The notes under the pieces: generated by a model
The model's database searches: none
What the model was told of the DNA's origin: nothing
Seen by the model: only the letters and a program-made list of their open reading frames with translations
Shown here: in pieces, positions 1-6,788 of the stretch
How positions within the stretch are numbered: position 1 is the stretch's first letter
Layout of the letters: each line of letters opens with the position of its first letter
Position numbers and translations under genes: made by a program
Assembly: GCA_903891235.1 (NCBI GenBank)
Contig: CAITDW010000108.1
Location: 1 to 7,520, forward strand
Reading direction: 5' to 3'
Length of the DNA: 7,520 nt
Source of the DNA: an uncultured Candidatus Saccharibacteria bacterium
GTDB lineage: Bacteria > Patescibacteriota > Saccharimonadia > Saccharimonadales > UBA4665

Positions 1-305
1 ACGCTATTAAGACTAGTTATGATGAGATTGTCATTGATGGAGACTTTAACTTCCTTATATCTAATCCTAAGGTCAGGACACTTATTAAGGCAGACCTTAC
101 CGTTCCTAGTGTTAGTGCGGCTTCAATAATTGCTAAAGTAGCTAGAGATACATATATGATTGAACAAGCTATATTATATCCAGGCTATGGATTCGAAAGA
201 AACGTAGGTTATGGTACAAAAAAGCATAGTGATGGTTTAAAAAAACTAGGCATTACACCACAGCATCGACTCAGCTATAAGCCAATTAAGAAATATATAA
301 GTTAA
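1..305 (+). CDS. rnhB: Ribonuclease HII, C-terminal part (5' end outside window)
   Basis: RNase HII cleaves the RNA strand of RNA:DNA hybrids and starts removal of single ribonucleotides misincorporated in DNA; it is cytosolic and needs divalent metal. The reading frame enters at base 3 and gives 100 visible residues before TAA at 303-305. The N-terminal part with the first catalytic Asp-Glu pair lies upstream of the window. Visible family landmarks are IDGDFNF, whose Asp (visible residue 12) matches E. coli D108; KADLTVPSVSAASIIAKVAR, whose Asp (visible residue 31) matches E. coli D126; and the C-terminal GYGFERNVGYGTKKH and HRLSYKPIKKY blocks. The 19-residue separation of the two Asp equals the 18-residue gap in the E. 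coli enzyme to within one residue. The gene converges on the M1 aminopeptidase and overlaps it by 4 bp. Its promoter is not visible. Identification is firm; only completeness is unknown. Confidence 0.95.
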   Translation, partial: AIKTSYDEIVIDGDFNFLISNPKVRTLIKADLTVPSVSAASIIAKVARDTYMIEQAILYPGYGFERNVGYGTKKHSDGLKKLGITPQHRLSYKPIKKYIS

Positions 306-2860
306 TATTTTATATCTTTAAAATATTTAATTAGATTTTGTTGATCTCTTTTTTGCCAGTTAATATGCCATTCCATGATTTCAATGGCTTGTTTTATAGA
401 CCTATCTAGTGACTGATCTTTATTAGCCTTGAAGTAATTCTTGAATTCTTTGAGGAAGTCGGAATTATTGAATGATGAAGCTGCATATAGTGGCAATCTA
501 GAAAAGGCCATATCCTTTCCAAGATTTTCTTTGAGCCATTGCCAGTTTTCTTTAGTCCATTCCCATGTCATTAGCTTGGAGAAGCGATTCGAGAAACAAT
601 ATGCCAGCCAATAACTTACATCTTGCAGTCTTACTTTGTCTGACTTTATCATACTAAGAGATTGTCTGATGAGTTCTTTTTGCTCAAAAGAACAAAGAGC
701 CATGGTTATCACTACTTTGTCTTCACTAGATTCAGACTCTTCATAGAATTTGAGTAGTTTATTATATTCTTTTTTTGAACCATTTTTAGCTACAGTCGCA
801 TAGATTATTCCTTTAAGGTCAGGATTTATATCTGAACTTTTTTTGGCGCTTTCAAACAACTGATTTATTTTCAAGATAACTGATTTTTCATCAGCTGCAG
901 CATTTAATCCAATAATTGTAGTTCGAAGCATCTTATCGAAATAGTCTTCATTATTTACTTCGTCCCATCCCAATCTATTAAATTCCTCTTTAGCTATTTT
1001 TCTAATGTAGGGCTTTATGTCATTTCTAATGTCGTCACTATTCATGACTTTCTTAGTAGTTCCTAGTATATCTGTGATTACGTCCCAAACAGCAGAATTA
1101 TTTTCTTTATAGTAGCTACCTAAAAACTCGAATAGACTAACCGCATCCATTTTCCCATTCTTAACTGATTCAAAAGCGTCGCTTAGGATTCCTAATCTAT
1201 CAATTGGAACGATTTCACCCTCAGTAATCATACGAGATAATTTCTTATATTGTTTTTCATCATAAAACACTCTATAAAAGCCAGTTTGTCCGACATTTAG
1301 CTTAATAAACTGATCATCCATGTTTTTTAAAGTCATTTGTTTTTTATCAAGTAACATATCATCAGCTTCATGAGTTAAAAGCGGAATTGGCCAAACTGTA
1401 TCGCTCCGACTGCTTGGATTATGATGAACATAGAATCTCTCTTGCTTTAATTCAATTTTATCCTCTTGGGTCACAACGCTCAGCAGAGGAAAACCAGGCT
1501 TTGAGATCCAAGAATGCATAAACTTTTTAACAGGTTTATGAGATACCTTCTCAAGAGCCTCCCAAAGATCATCAGTTTCTGCATTCTTATATGAATTTTC
1601 TTTTAGATATTGTCTCAGGCCATCTCTGAACATGGTGTGTCCAAGGTACTTATTAAGCATATGAATAACTGAAGCACCTTTATTGTAGCTGATCGCATCG
1701 AAAATGGTCCTTATCTCATCTGGATGTTTTATTATTGCTTCGATTGAGTGAGTGTTGTCTAGTGAATCAAGTTTCAGTGCTGGCATTGTCTCCTCAACAG
1801 TAAATTGAGTCCAAATCTGCCAGTCTGGGAAAAGATGATCTACTGCTAAATGTTCTATCCAGCTAGCAAAACCTTCATTTAGCCATAGATCATTCCACCA
1901 TTTCATTGTTACTAGATTGCCAAACCATTGATGGGCTAGTTCGTGGGCAACAACAATTGCCACATATTGTTTGGTAAAAATTGAAGTATTCTTATCATCT
2001 ACTAGAAGTCCTTGTTCTCTAAATGTAATGCAGCCCCAGTTCTCCATGGCACCAGCAGCAAAATCTGGTAGTGCGATAAGATCACATTTATCTAGAGGGT
2101 AGGCTATTCCAAAGAAGTCATTATAGTATTCTAGGCATCTAACCGCTGTATCTAGCGCGAAATCTGTAAATTCAATATTATTTTTGGACGCATAGGTTCT
2201 TATTTCTACCCCATCCTTAGTCTTTTTGGACTTGTGTGCTAAATCACCAATCACAAATGCAAGTAGGTATGTTGACATAACAGGAGTTGTATTAAAAATA
2301 GTTGTTAATTTATTATCTGAAGTCGATTGATCTTTTATTGGTGTATTGGCAATAACTTCTTGGCCTTTAGGACTGATTAAAGTTAGGTCAAATGTTGCTT
2401 TGGCTTCAGGTTCATCGATACACGGGAATGCTTCTCTGGCATGATGAGATTCGAATTGAGTCGCAATAATTCTTAGATTTTTATTCTGTTTATCTGGGAA
2501 GCATGGATATATACCATTCATTGGCTCCGTAATATTGCCCATGAACTCTAATCTTACTTCGTAGCGCCCACCATAGACCATTTCTTCGGTATGAAGTCTA
2601 ACTTCGTCGAATGAACCATGATGATTAATTCTCGTTACTTCTATTTCTCTAGTGGTATTTTTTTCATGCTTAATTATTTTTGCAGATTTAATTTTCAAAT
2701 CTGATTGATGAAAGGTAAGACGGTTAGATGGACGTCCAGTTTTTTTGCCCTTAATTACAACTATGCCCTTGAACTCTAATTGATCAGGTTTTACTTCTAA
2801 TTCAAGGTCATAGTGTTCAGGGTGAAAATCTGAGAATAATCTTTTAACTTTTTGAGCCAT
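302..2860 (-). CDS. pepN: M1 family zinc aminopeptidase (aminopeptidase N / puromycin-sensitive type)
   Basis: This is a complete 852-residue gluzincin that removes N-terminal amino acids from peptides, probably finishing the breakdown of proteasome- or Clp-type peptides or imported peptides. The exopeptidase motif GAMEN is at residues 270-274. The zinc site HELAH is at 306-310 (ligands H306 and H310, base E307), with the third ligand E329 in NEGFA, the canonical HExxH-x18-E spacing. The proton-donor Tyr is Y392 in SYNKG. The N-terminal beta domain (about 10-205) includes the substrate-loop region TQFESHHAREAFPCIDEP (134-151), and an ERAP1-like helical C-terminal domain starts near LNVGQTGFYRV (521-531). 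There is no signal peptide or membrane segment, so it is predicted cytosolic. The ATG at 2860 is the only usable start after the upstream in-frame stop and matches the family N-terminus (FHPEHYDLELEV). No Shine-Dalgarno precedes it; an extended -10 lies 7 nt upstream, suggesting a leaderless mRNA. It is divergent from nusA. Its peptide preference cannot be read from the sequence. Confidence 0.95.
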   Translation of the reverse strand: MAQKVKRLFSDFHPEHYDLELEVKPDQLEFKGIVVIKGKKTGRPSNRLTFHQSDLKIKSAKIIKHEKNTTREIEVTRINHHGSFDEVRLHTEEMVYGGRYEVRLEFMGNITEPMNGIYPCFPDKQNKNLRIIATQFESHHAREAFPCIDEPEAKATFDLTLISPKGQEVIANTPIKDQSTSDNKLTTIFNTTPVMSTYLLAFVIGDLAHKSKKTKDGVEIRTYASKNNIEFTDFALDTAVRCLEYYNDFFGIAYPLDKCDLIALPDFAAGAMENWGCITFREQGLLVDDKNTSIFTKQYVAIVVAHELAHQWFGNLVTMKWWNDLWLNEGFASWIEHLAVDHLFPDWQIWTQFTVEETMPALKLDSLDNTHSIEAIIKHPDEIRTIFDAISYNKGASVIHMLNKYLGHTMFRDGLRQYLKENSYKNAETDDLWEALEKVSHKPVKKFMHSWISKPGFPLLSVVTQEDKIELKQERFYVHHNPSSRSDTVWPIPLLTHEADDMLLDKKQMTLKNMDDQFIKLNVGQTGFYRVFYDEKQYKKLSRMITEGEIVPIDRLGILSDAFESVKNGKMDAVSLFEFLGSYYKENNSAVWDVITDILGTTKKVMNSDDIRNDIKPYIRKIAKEEFNRLGWDEVNNEDYFDKMLRTTIIGLNAAADEKSVILKINQLFESAKKSSDINPDLKGIIYATVAKNGSKKEYNKLLKFYEESESSEDKVVITMALCSFEQKELIRQSLSMIKSDKVRLQDVSYWLAYCFSNRFSKLMTWEWTKENWQWLKENLGKDMAFSRLPLYAASSFNNSDFLKEFKNYFKANKDQSLDRSIKQAIEIMEWHINWQKRDQQNLIKYFKDIKY
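304..327. repeat. AT-only inverted repeat at the rnhB/pepN convergence (possible weak bidirectional terminator)
   Basis: AATATTTTA (304-312) and TAAAATATT (319-327) form a perfect 9-bp stem around a 6-nt loop. It begins just inside the shared stop region and lies in the last codons of pepN. The position is right for ending two converging transcripts, but the stem has no G:C pair and no clean T run follows on either strand. Terminator function is therefore a weak inference, and an AT-rich palindrome could arise by chance in this genome. Confidence 0.25.
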
Positions 2861-2867
2861 TAATAAT

Positions 2868-2876
2868 ATATTAACA
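2868..2876 (-). promoter_or_regulatory. Extended -10 promoter for the M1 aminopeptidase gene (leaderless arrangement)
   Basis: Read on the minus strand, TG-T-TAATAT ends 7 nt before the ATG at 2860, so transcription would begin at or next to the start codon. TAATAT matches the -10 consensus at 4 of 6 positions and the TGn extension is present. A -35 is not convincing (about 2891-2896 at 17-nt spacing). The absence of any purine-rich Shine-Dalgarno upstream of the ATG agrees with a leaderless transcript. The region is very AT-rich, so chance matches are a real risk. Confidence 0.4.
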
Positions 2877-2887
2877 AAAAAAGATTA

Positions 2888-2916
2888 TTTACTTAAATAA
2901 TAGATTAATGTATAAT
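2888..2916 (+). promoter_or_regulatory. Sigma-70-type promoter of nusA
   Basis: TTTACT (2888-2893) is separated by exactly 17 nt from a perfect TATAAT (2911-2916). The predicted transcription start is near 2923, giving a leader of about 53 nt that contains a hairpin and the nusA ribosome binding site. It is the only strong promoter match in the gap and points towards nusA. Its -35 region overlaps the presumed -35 area of the divergent pepN promoter, so the two promoters may compete for polymerase (inference). Confidence 0.7.
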
Positions 2917-2928
2917 TAACATTAGTTA

Positions 2929-2953
2929 TCCGGCCGAAGTGGTCGGAATTTTT
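2929..2953 (+). terminator. Terminator-like hairpin in the nusA 5' leader (candidate attenuator)
   Basis: TCCGGCC (2929-2935) pairs with GGTCGGA (2941-2947) in a 7-bp stem that includes one G:U wobble, around the loop GAAGT. It is followed after one A by five T (2949-2953). The GC-rich stem stands out in AT-rich surroundings. It lies between the nusA promoter and its ribosome binding site, so it is not the end of a neighbouring same-strand gene. It could attenuate nusA, or act as a 5' mRNA-stabilising hairpin; the sequence alone does not decide. Confidence 0.55.
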
Positions 2954-2961
2954 AATTTAAT

Positions 2962-2967
2962 AAGGAG
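2962..2967 (+). promoter_or_regulatory. Ribosome binding site of nusA
   Basis: AAGGAG lies 8 nt before the ATG at 2976. It is a strong Shine-Dalgarno at good spacing and fixes the nusA start. It also shows that this organism does use anti-Shine-Dalgarno pairing, which makes the lack of such a site before two other genes in the window informative. Confidence 0.85.
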
Positions 2968-2975
2968 ATAATAAT

Positions 2976-4160
2976 ATGGAACTAGATATGAAACAACTAG
3001 CCCTAGCAATCAGAACTATTGCTGAAGAAAAAAACTTACCAGAAGCAGCTGTACAAGAAGTTGTCGAACAAGCACTAGCTGCAGCATATAGGCGAGACTA
3101 TGGTGAGAGAGAACAAGAAGTCAAAATAACCATGAACTTAAATAACGGAGATGTTGACGCTCACATTTCTAAAGAAGTTGTAGATAAGGTAGAAAACCCA
3201 GCCTACGAAATTAGCCTTAAGGACGCTGGTGTCATGCAGAAAAATATTAAAGTAGGTGACACTATTGATGTTCATGAGTCAATCAAATCCTTCGGTCGTG
3301 TTGCTGCTCAGACTGCTAAGCAAGTTATTCTTCAAAAACTAAGAGAATCTGAAAGAGAAATAATTGTTAGTGAATATGAAGATAAAATCGGCACTGTTAT
3401 AAATGGTGTTGTATCTAGAATTGAAGGCAATATTGTTAGAGTTGAAGTTGGTAAAGCTCAGGCTATTATGCCAAAGAGTGAACAAATTCAAGGCGAGAGA
3501 TATTATCCAGGTCAAAGACTTAAAGTATTTCTTAAGGACGTAGAGAGAGGCTTTAGGGGCCCTCAACTAGTGGTATCTAGAGGCAACGCTGAATTTGTCG
3601 AATGGCTATTTAGAGGCGAAGTTCCCGAAATGGAAAGTGGCTCTGTTGAAATTAAGGATATTGCCCGAGAATCTGGAGTGAGAAGCAAGATTGCAGTATT
3701 TTCAAAAGTTCCTGGAGTTGATCCAGTCGGAACATTTGTAGGTGGACATGGTACTAGGGTTAATGCAGTCATGGGTGAAATTAGTGACCAAGAAAAAATA
3801 GATATAGTAGTATGGGATGAGGATCCTAAGAAATTTATTATTAATTCTCTTAGTCCAACTACTGTTAAAGACGTTATTATCGATGAAGCCAATAAAAAAT
3901 GTAGGGTTCTTGTGCCTGAAGATCAATTATCTATAGCCATCGGTAAGGGTGGTCAGAACGTAAGATTAGCTTCAAAATTAACTGGCTATGAACTTGACAT
4001 TGAAGAGTTTAGTGAAAATAAGACTGTCGAAACTAAAAAGGATAGTCCAGAAAAAGTTGTAGCTGCTAAGCCTAAAACTGGTCTTAAGAAAAAGTCTGAT
4101 TTAGAGAACTCATTGCTTGAAGCTATTGAAGCTCACGGTGAAGACGCAGAAACTAAATAA
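2976..4160 (+). CDS. nusA: Transcription termination/antitermination factor NusA
   Basis: NusA binds RNA polymerase and nascent RNA, stabilises pause and terminator hairpins and takes part in antitermination. The 394-residue protein has, in order, the N-terminal polymerase-binding domain (1 to about 125, with the signature SFGRVAAQTAKQVILQKLRE at 105-124), the S1 domain (about 135-200), KH1 (about 205-278, GxxG loop G256-G-H-G259 within DPVGTFVGGHGTRV) and KH2 (about 285-345, loop GKGG at 323-326 in SIAIGKGGQNVRLA). A charged Lys/Glu-rich tail (346-394) follows. The C-terminal acidic repeats of E. coli NusA (about 495 residues) are absent, as in most bacteria. The start is fixed by AAGGAG 8 nt upstream. 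In most bacteria nusA sits between rimP and infB; here it has its own promoter and is followed by the CIRCE-controlled clpC gene. No separate terminator is seen beyond the CIRCE palindrome. The KH1 His in place of the usual Arg/Lys is a small oddity. Confidence 0.97.
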   Translation: MELDMKQLALAIRTIAEEKNLPEAAVQEVVEQALAAAYRRDYGEREQEVKITMNLNNGDVDAHISKEVVDKVENPAYEISLKDAGVMQKNIKVGDTIDVHESIKSFGRVAAQTAKQVILQKLRESEREIIVSEYEDKIGTVINGVVSRIEGNIVRVEVGKAQAIMPKSEQIQGERYYPGQRLKVFLKDVERGFRGPQLVVSRGNAEFVEWLFRGEVPEMESGSVEIKDIARESGVRSKIAVFSKVPGVDPVGTFVGGHGTRVNAVMGEISDQEKIDIVVWDEDPKKFIINSLSPTTVKDVIIDEANKKCRVLVPEDQLSIAIGKGGQNVRLASKLTGYELDIEEFSENKTVETKKDSPEKVVAAKPKTGLKKKSDLENSLLEAIEAHGEDAETK

Positions 4161-4181
4161 CAGATAAAAAATAGCCGTATA

Positions 4182-4208
4182 TTAGCACTCTTGACTTAAG
4201 AGTGCTAA
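4182..4208. promoter_or_regulatory. CIRCE operator (HrcA binding site)
   Basis: TTAGCACTC (4182-4190), a 9-nt spacer and GAGTGCTAA (4200-4208) match the CIRCE consensus at every position. CIRCE is the operator of the heat-shock repressor HrcA, whose activity depends on GroEL; repression is relieved when misfolded protein titrates the chaperonin. The spacer bases extend the symmetry: with A4181/T4209 and two more pairs inside, it forms a 12-bp perfect stem with a 5-nt loop (GACTT, 4193-4197). It overlaps the clpC promoter, so bound HrcA should block initiation. hrcA itself is not in the window. Confidence 0.95.
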
Positions 4209-4220
4209 TTAGTTTATTAT
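4191..4220 (+). promoter_or_regulatory. clpC promoter with its -35 inside the CIRCE spacer
   Basis: TTGACT (4191-4196, 5 of 6 consensus) occupies the 9-nt spacer of CIRCE, and TATTAT (4215-4220, 5 of 6) follows after 18 nt. The predicted start is near 4227, leaving an AT-rich leader of about 44 nt to the ATG at 4271. The nesting of the -35 inside the operator gives a simple occlusion mechanism for HrcA repression. I see no other comparable promoter in the gap. Confidence 0.7.
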
Positions 4221-4257
4221 GAATATATAAACATTAATATGTTTTATTTATTTAAAT

Positions 4258-4261
4258 GGAG
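4258..4261 (+). promoter_or_regulatory. Ribosome binding site deciding the clpC start
   Basis: GGAG at 4258-4261 overlaps the first possible ATG (4256) and so cannot serve it. It lies 9 nt before the ATG at 4271, almost the same spacing as for nusA (8 nt). No purine-rich site precedes 4256. This favours the ATG at 4271, five codons downstream of the longest open frame; the adjacent ATG at 4274 is less likely. Confidence 0.7.
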
Positions 4262-4270
4262 AAACAAAAT

Positions 4271-6775
4271 ATGATGCCACAATCTTCAGACTTCCAAGAA
4301 TTTTTAAATCATCTAACTAACAACGCACTATCATCTCTAAAACACGCTGATGCTATTGCTCGCAATTTAGGTAGTGCCTATATTGGAACTGAGCATTTGC
4401 TATTAGGAGTTTTAGCTCAAAATTCTTCAATGGGGGCAAAAATTTTAGAAGATTCTGGTATCAATCTAGATAAGGCTAAACTAGCACTAAATCTAACTCC
4501 AAAAACATTAGTAATTAATATGGGAGCTAAGGGTCTAAGCGAAACAGCTAAATTAACATTGAAAAATGCCTATGATATTGCTAAAGATTATGATCAGGAT
4601 TTTTGTGGCACTGAACATATTATCTACAGTATTTTGAACCAAAAGAATTCAAGAGCCACAGTGCTACTTAAAGAAATGAATGTTGATATAGATCAATTAC
4701 TCGGTGAGATTGAAAATTTCCTTAATCAACATAATTCTGACATGCATAATGTCGGCAATAAATTTAGTGATAATTCTCGTAAGAATAGGAATGCTCGAAA
4801 AACAATCCTGGATGTTTATGGGACTGACTTAACGGCTAGTGCTAGAAGAAATGAACTAGATCCAGTTGTTGGCCGGGAGGCTCAAATAAAGAGAGTCATA
4901 ACAATTTTAGCAAGGCGCACTAAGAACAATCCAGTTTTAATTGGTGAGCCTGGCGTTGGTAAAACAGCTATAGTTGAAGGCTTAGCTCAAATGATTGTGT
5001 CTGAAGACGTTCCAGATAGTCTAGTTGATAAAAAAATTATCATGTTAGATCTCGCTGATATGATTGCCGGTACTAAATACCGAGGAGAATTTGAAGAAAG
5101 ACTTAAAAAAGTCATGCGCGAGATTGAAGATAACTCTAACACTATTATTTTCATAGATGAGTTGCATCTTATTGTTGGTGCTGGTGCCGCAGAAGGAGCA
5201 ATGGACGCTGGAAATATCTTAAAACCGGCTCTAGCTAGAGGTAAAATTCAGGTTATTGGTGCAACTACGACTAATGAATACACTAAACACATAGAGAAAG
5301 ACGCAGCGCTTGAGCGTAGATTCCAACCAGTTCAGGTTCCAGAGACTACTCCAGCTGAAACCTTAGCAATATTGAAGGGTCTAAAGAAACACTATGAGTC
5401 TTTTCATGGAGTTAATATCTCTGACGAAGTTTTAAGTGATACTGTAAACCTTGCAAAAAGATATTTAAATGAAAGGTTTATGCCAGATAAGGCAATTGAT
5501 CTTCTTGATGAAGCGTCAGCTAGTCTTAAGGTTGAAAAGTCTAAGACCTCACCAGAAATTAGAAAATTACAAAAAGAATTGAAATTAATTAATTCTAGAA
5601 TTGATGATGCAGTAGATAGTGAAGACTATGAACGAGCAGCTCGAGCAAAAACCAGAGCTAGTCAAATCACTGATGAGCTTACAAAATTAAAATCTGGCCT
5701 AGCATCTTCAAGCAAACATAATTTAAAAAGTGAAGATATAGCTGAAGTTGTAGCTAGAATAACAGGAGTACCGGTTAGAAAAGTTATTAAATCAGAAGCT
5801 AAATATCTAATTAATTTAGAGAAGGTTCTATCAGAAAATGTAATTGGTCAATCTGAGGCCGTTGAAGCTGTAGCTAAGGCAATTAGAAGAAACCGATCAG
5901 GTGTATCTAGTGGAACAAGACCAATTGGTTCATTTATCTTCCTAGGTCCAACTGGTGTCGGAAAAACAGAACTAGCTAGAGTGTTGGCCCGAGAATTTTT
6001 TGGCAATGATTCAGCGCTTGTGAAGATAGATATGAGTGAATTCGGAGAACATCATACAATAAGTCGTTTAGTAGGGGCTCCAGCTGGTTACGTTGGATAT
6101 GACGAAGGCGGACAATTAACAGATAAGATTAGGCGTCAACCATATAGTCTGGTCCTATTTGATGAAATTGAAAAAGCTCACCCTGATGTCTTTAACATGC
6201 TTCTTCAAATATTGGAAGATGGTTATTTGACTGACGCTAAAGGCCGGAAAATAGATTTTACAAACACTATTATTATTATGACTTCTAATATTGGAGCTAA
6301 TAAGCTGCAAAAAGAAGTTAATCTAGGCTTCAGGGCTAGTAATAATAGTGAGCTTGGTGATCTAGATAAATTACACACCGAAAACAGTGAGCGGGTTAAA
6401 CAAGAGCTGAAAAAGTTACTAAGACCAGAACTTATTAATCGAATTGACAAAACGATAGTCTTTAGAGCACTAACTAAAAAAGATATATTTAGGATTATTG
6501 ATCTTCAAATAAAGGAGCTGTCATCTCGGCTATCTAAAAAGGTTATTGGACTTAATTTAGTTAAATCCTCAAAAGACTTTTTGTTAGATAAAGGCTATGA
6601 TGCTCATAATGGAGTAAGACCACTAAGACGATTAATTCAGGAAACTATAGAAGACAAGTTATCCGATTTAATCTTATCCGATAGTATTCAAAAAGGTGAT
6701 GTTGTTAATATATCTTCTGCCAAGAATCAGCTTGTATACAAGATAGTTAATGAATCAACTAAGCCTAGTAAATAA
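4271..6775 (+). CDS. clpC: ClpC-type AAA+ protease unfoldase subunit (ATP-dependent Clp ATPase)
   Basis: ClpC is a hexameric double-ring ATPase that unfolds proteins and feeds them to ClpP. With the start at 4271 it has 834 residues; positions below count from the alternative ATG at 4256 (subtract 5). There are two Clp N repeats (about 12-155, each with GTEH: 44-47 and 118-121). D1 has Walker A GEPGVGKT 230-237, pore loop KYRG 274-277, Walker B with D301/E302 and Arg finger R354/R355. A short middle domain carries a UVR-like helical pair (about 447-479), typical of ClpC and much shorter than in ClpB. D2 has Walker A GPTGVGKT 564-571, pore loop GYVG 611-614, Walker B D636/E637, Arg finger region RPELINR 723-729 and sensor-2 GVRPLRR 786-792. 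LGF at 690-692 sits where B. subtilis ClpC has its ClpP-docking VGF. The gene is controlled by CIRCE. ClpB disaggregase is excluded by the short middle domain and the ClpP loop. Confidence 0.95.
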   Translation: MMPQSSDFQEFLNHLTNNALSSLKHADAIARNLGSAYIGTEHLLLGVLAQNSSMGAKILEDSGINLDKAKLALNLTPKTLVINMGAKGLSETAKLTLKNAYDIAKDYDQDFCGTEHIIYSILNQKNSRATVLLKEMNVDIDQLLGEIENFLNQHNSDMHNVGNKFSDNSRKNRNARKTILDVYGTDLTASARRNELDPVVGREAQIKRVITILARRTKNNPVLIGEPGVGKTAIVEGLAQMIVSEDVPDSLVDKKIIMLDLADMIAGTKYRGEFEERLKKVMREIEDNSNTIIFIDELHLIVGAGAAEGAMDAGNILKPALARGKIQVIGATTTNEYTKHIEKDAALERRFQPVQVPETTPAETLAILKGLKKHYESFHGVNISDEVLSDTVNLAKRYLNERFMPDKAIDLLDEASASLKVEKSKTSPEIRKLQKELKLINSRIDDAVDSEDYERAARAKTRASQITDELTKLKSGLASSSKHNLKSEDIAEVVARITGVPVRKVIKSEAKYLINLEKVLSENVIGQSEAVEAVAKAIRRNRSGVSSGTRPIGSFIFLGPTGVGKTELARVLAREFFGNDSALVKIDMSEFGEHHTISRLVGAPAGYVGYDEGGQLTDKIRRQPYSLVLFDEIEKAHPDVFNMLLQILEDGYLTDAKGRKIDFTNTIIIMTSNIGANKLQKEVNLGFRASNNSELGDLDKLHTENSERVKQELKKLLRPELINRIDKTIVFRALTKKDIFRIIDLQIKELSSRLSKKVIGLNLVKSSKDFLLDKGYDAHNGVRPLRRLIQETIEDKLSDLILSDSIQKGDVVNISSAKNQLVYKIVNESTKPSK

Positions 6776-6788
6776 ACAACTCTCAATA

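Noticed and set aside
2861..2975. Possible riboswitch or small RNA between pepN and nusA
   Set aside because: Only one simple hairpin is present and the leader is about 53 nt, too short for a known riboswitch aptamer plus expression platform.
3339..3926. Three short open frames on the minus strand inside nusA (75, 109 and 74 residues)
   Set aside because: They lie entirely opposite a well-conserved NusA gene, have low-complexity Ser/Thr/Ile/Phe-rich translations and show no family motif; they are shadows.
4161..4255. Possible RNA thermometer in the clpC leader
   Set aside because: The leader downstream of the predicted start (about 4227-4270) is AT-rich and I find no stem that would mask the GGAG; CIRCE explains heat control adequately.
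6223..6450. 75-residue minus-strand open frame inside clpC
   Set aside because: It is opposite the D2 region of ClpC, has a Ser/Leu-rich translation with no motif and no plausible promoter.
4271..6775. ClpB disaggregase instead of ClpC
   Set aside because: The middle domain is a short UVR-like pair rather than the long ClpB coiled coil, and a ClpP-docking-type LGF loop is present.
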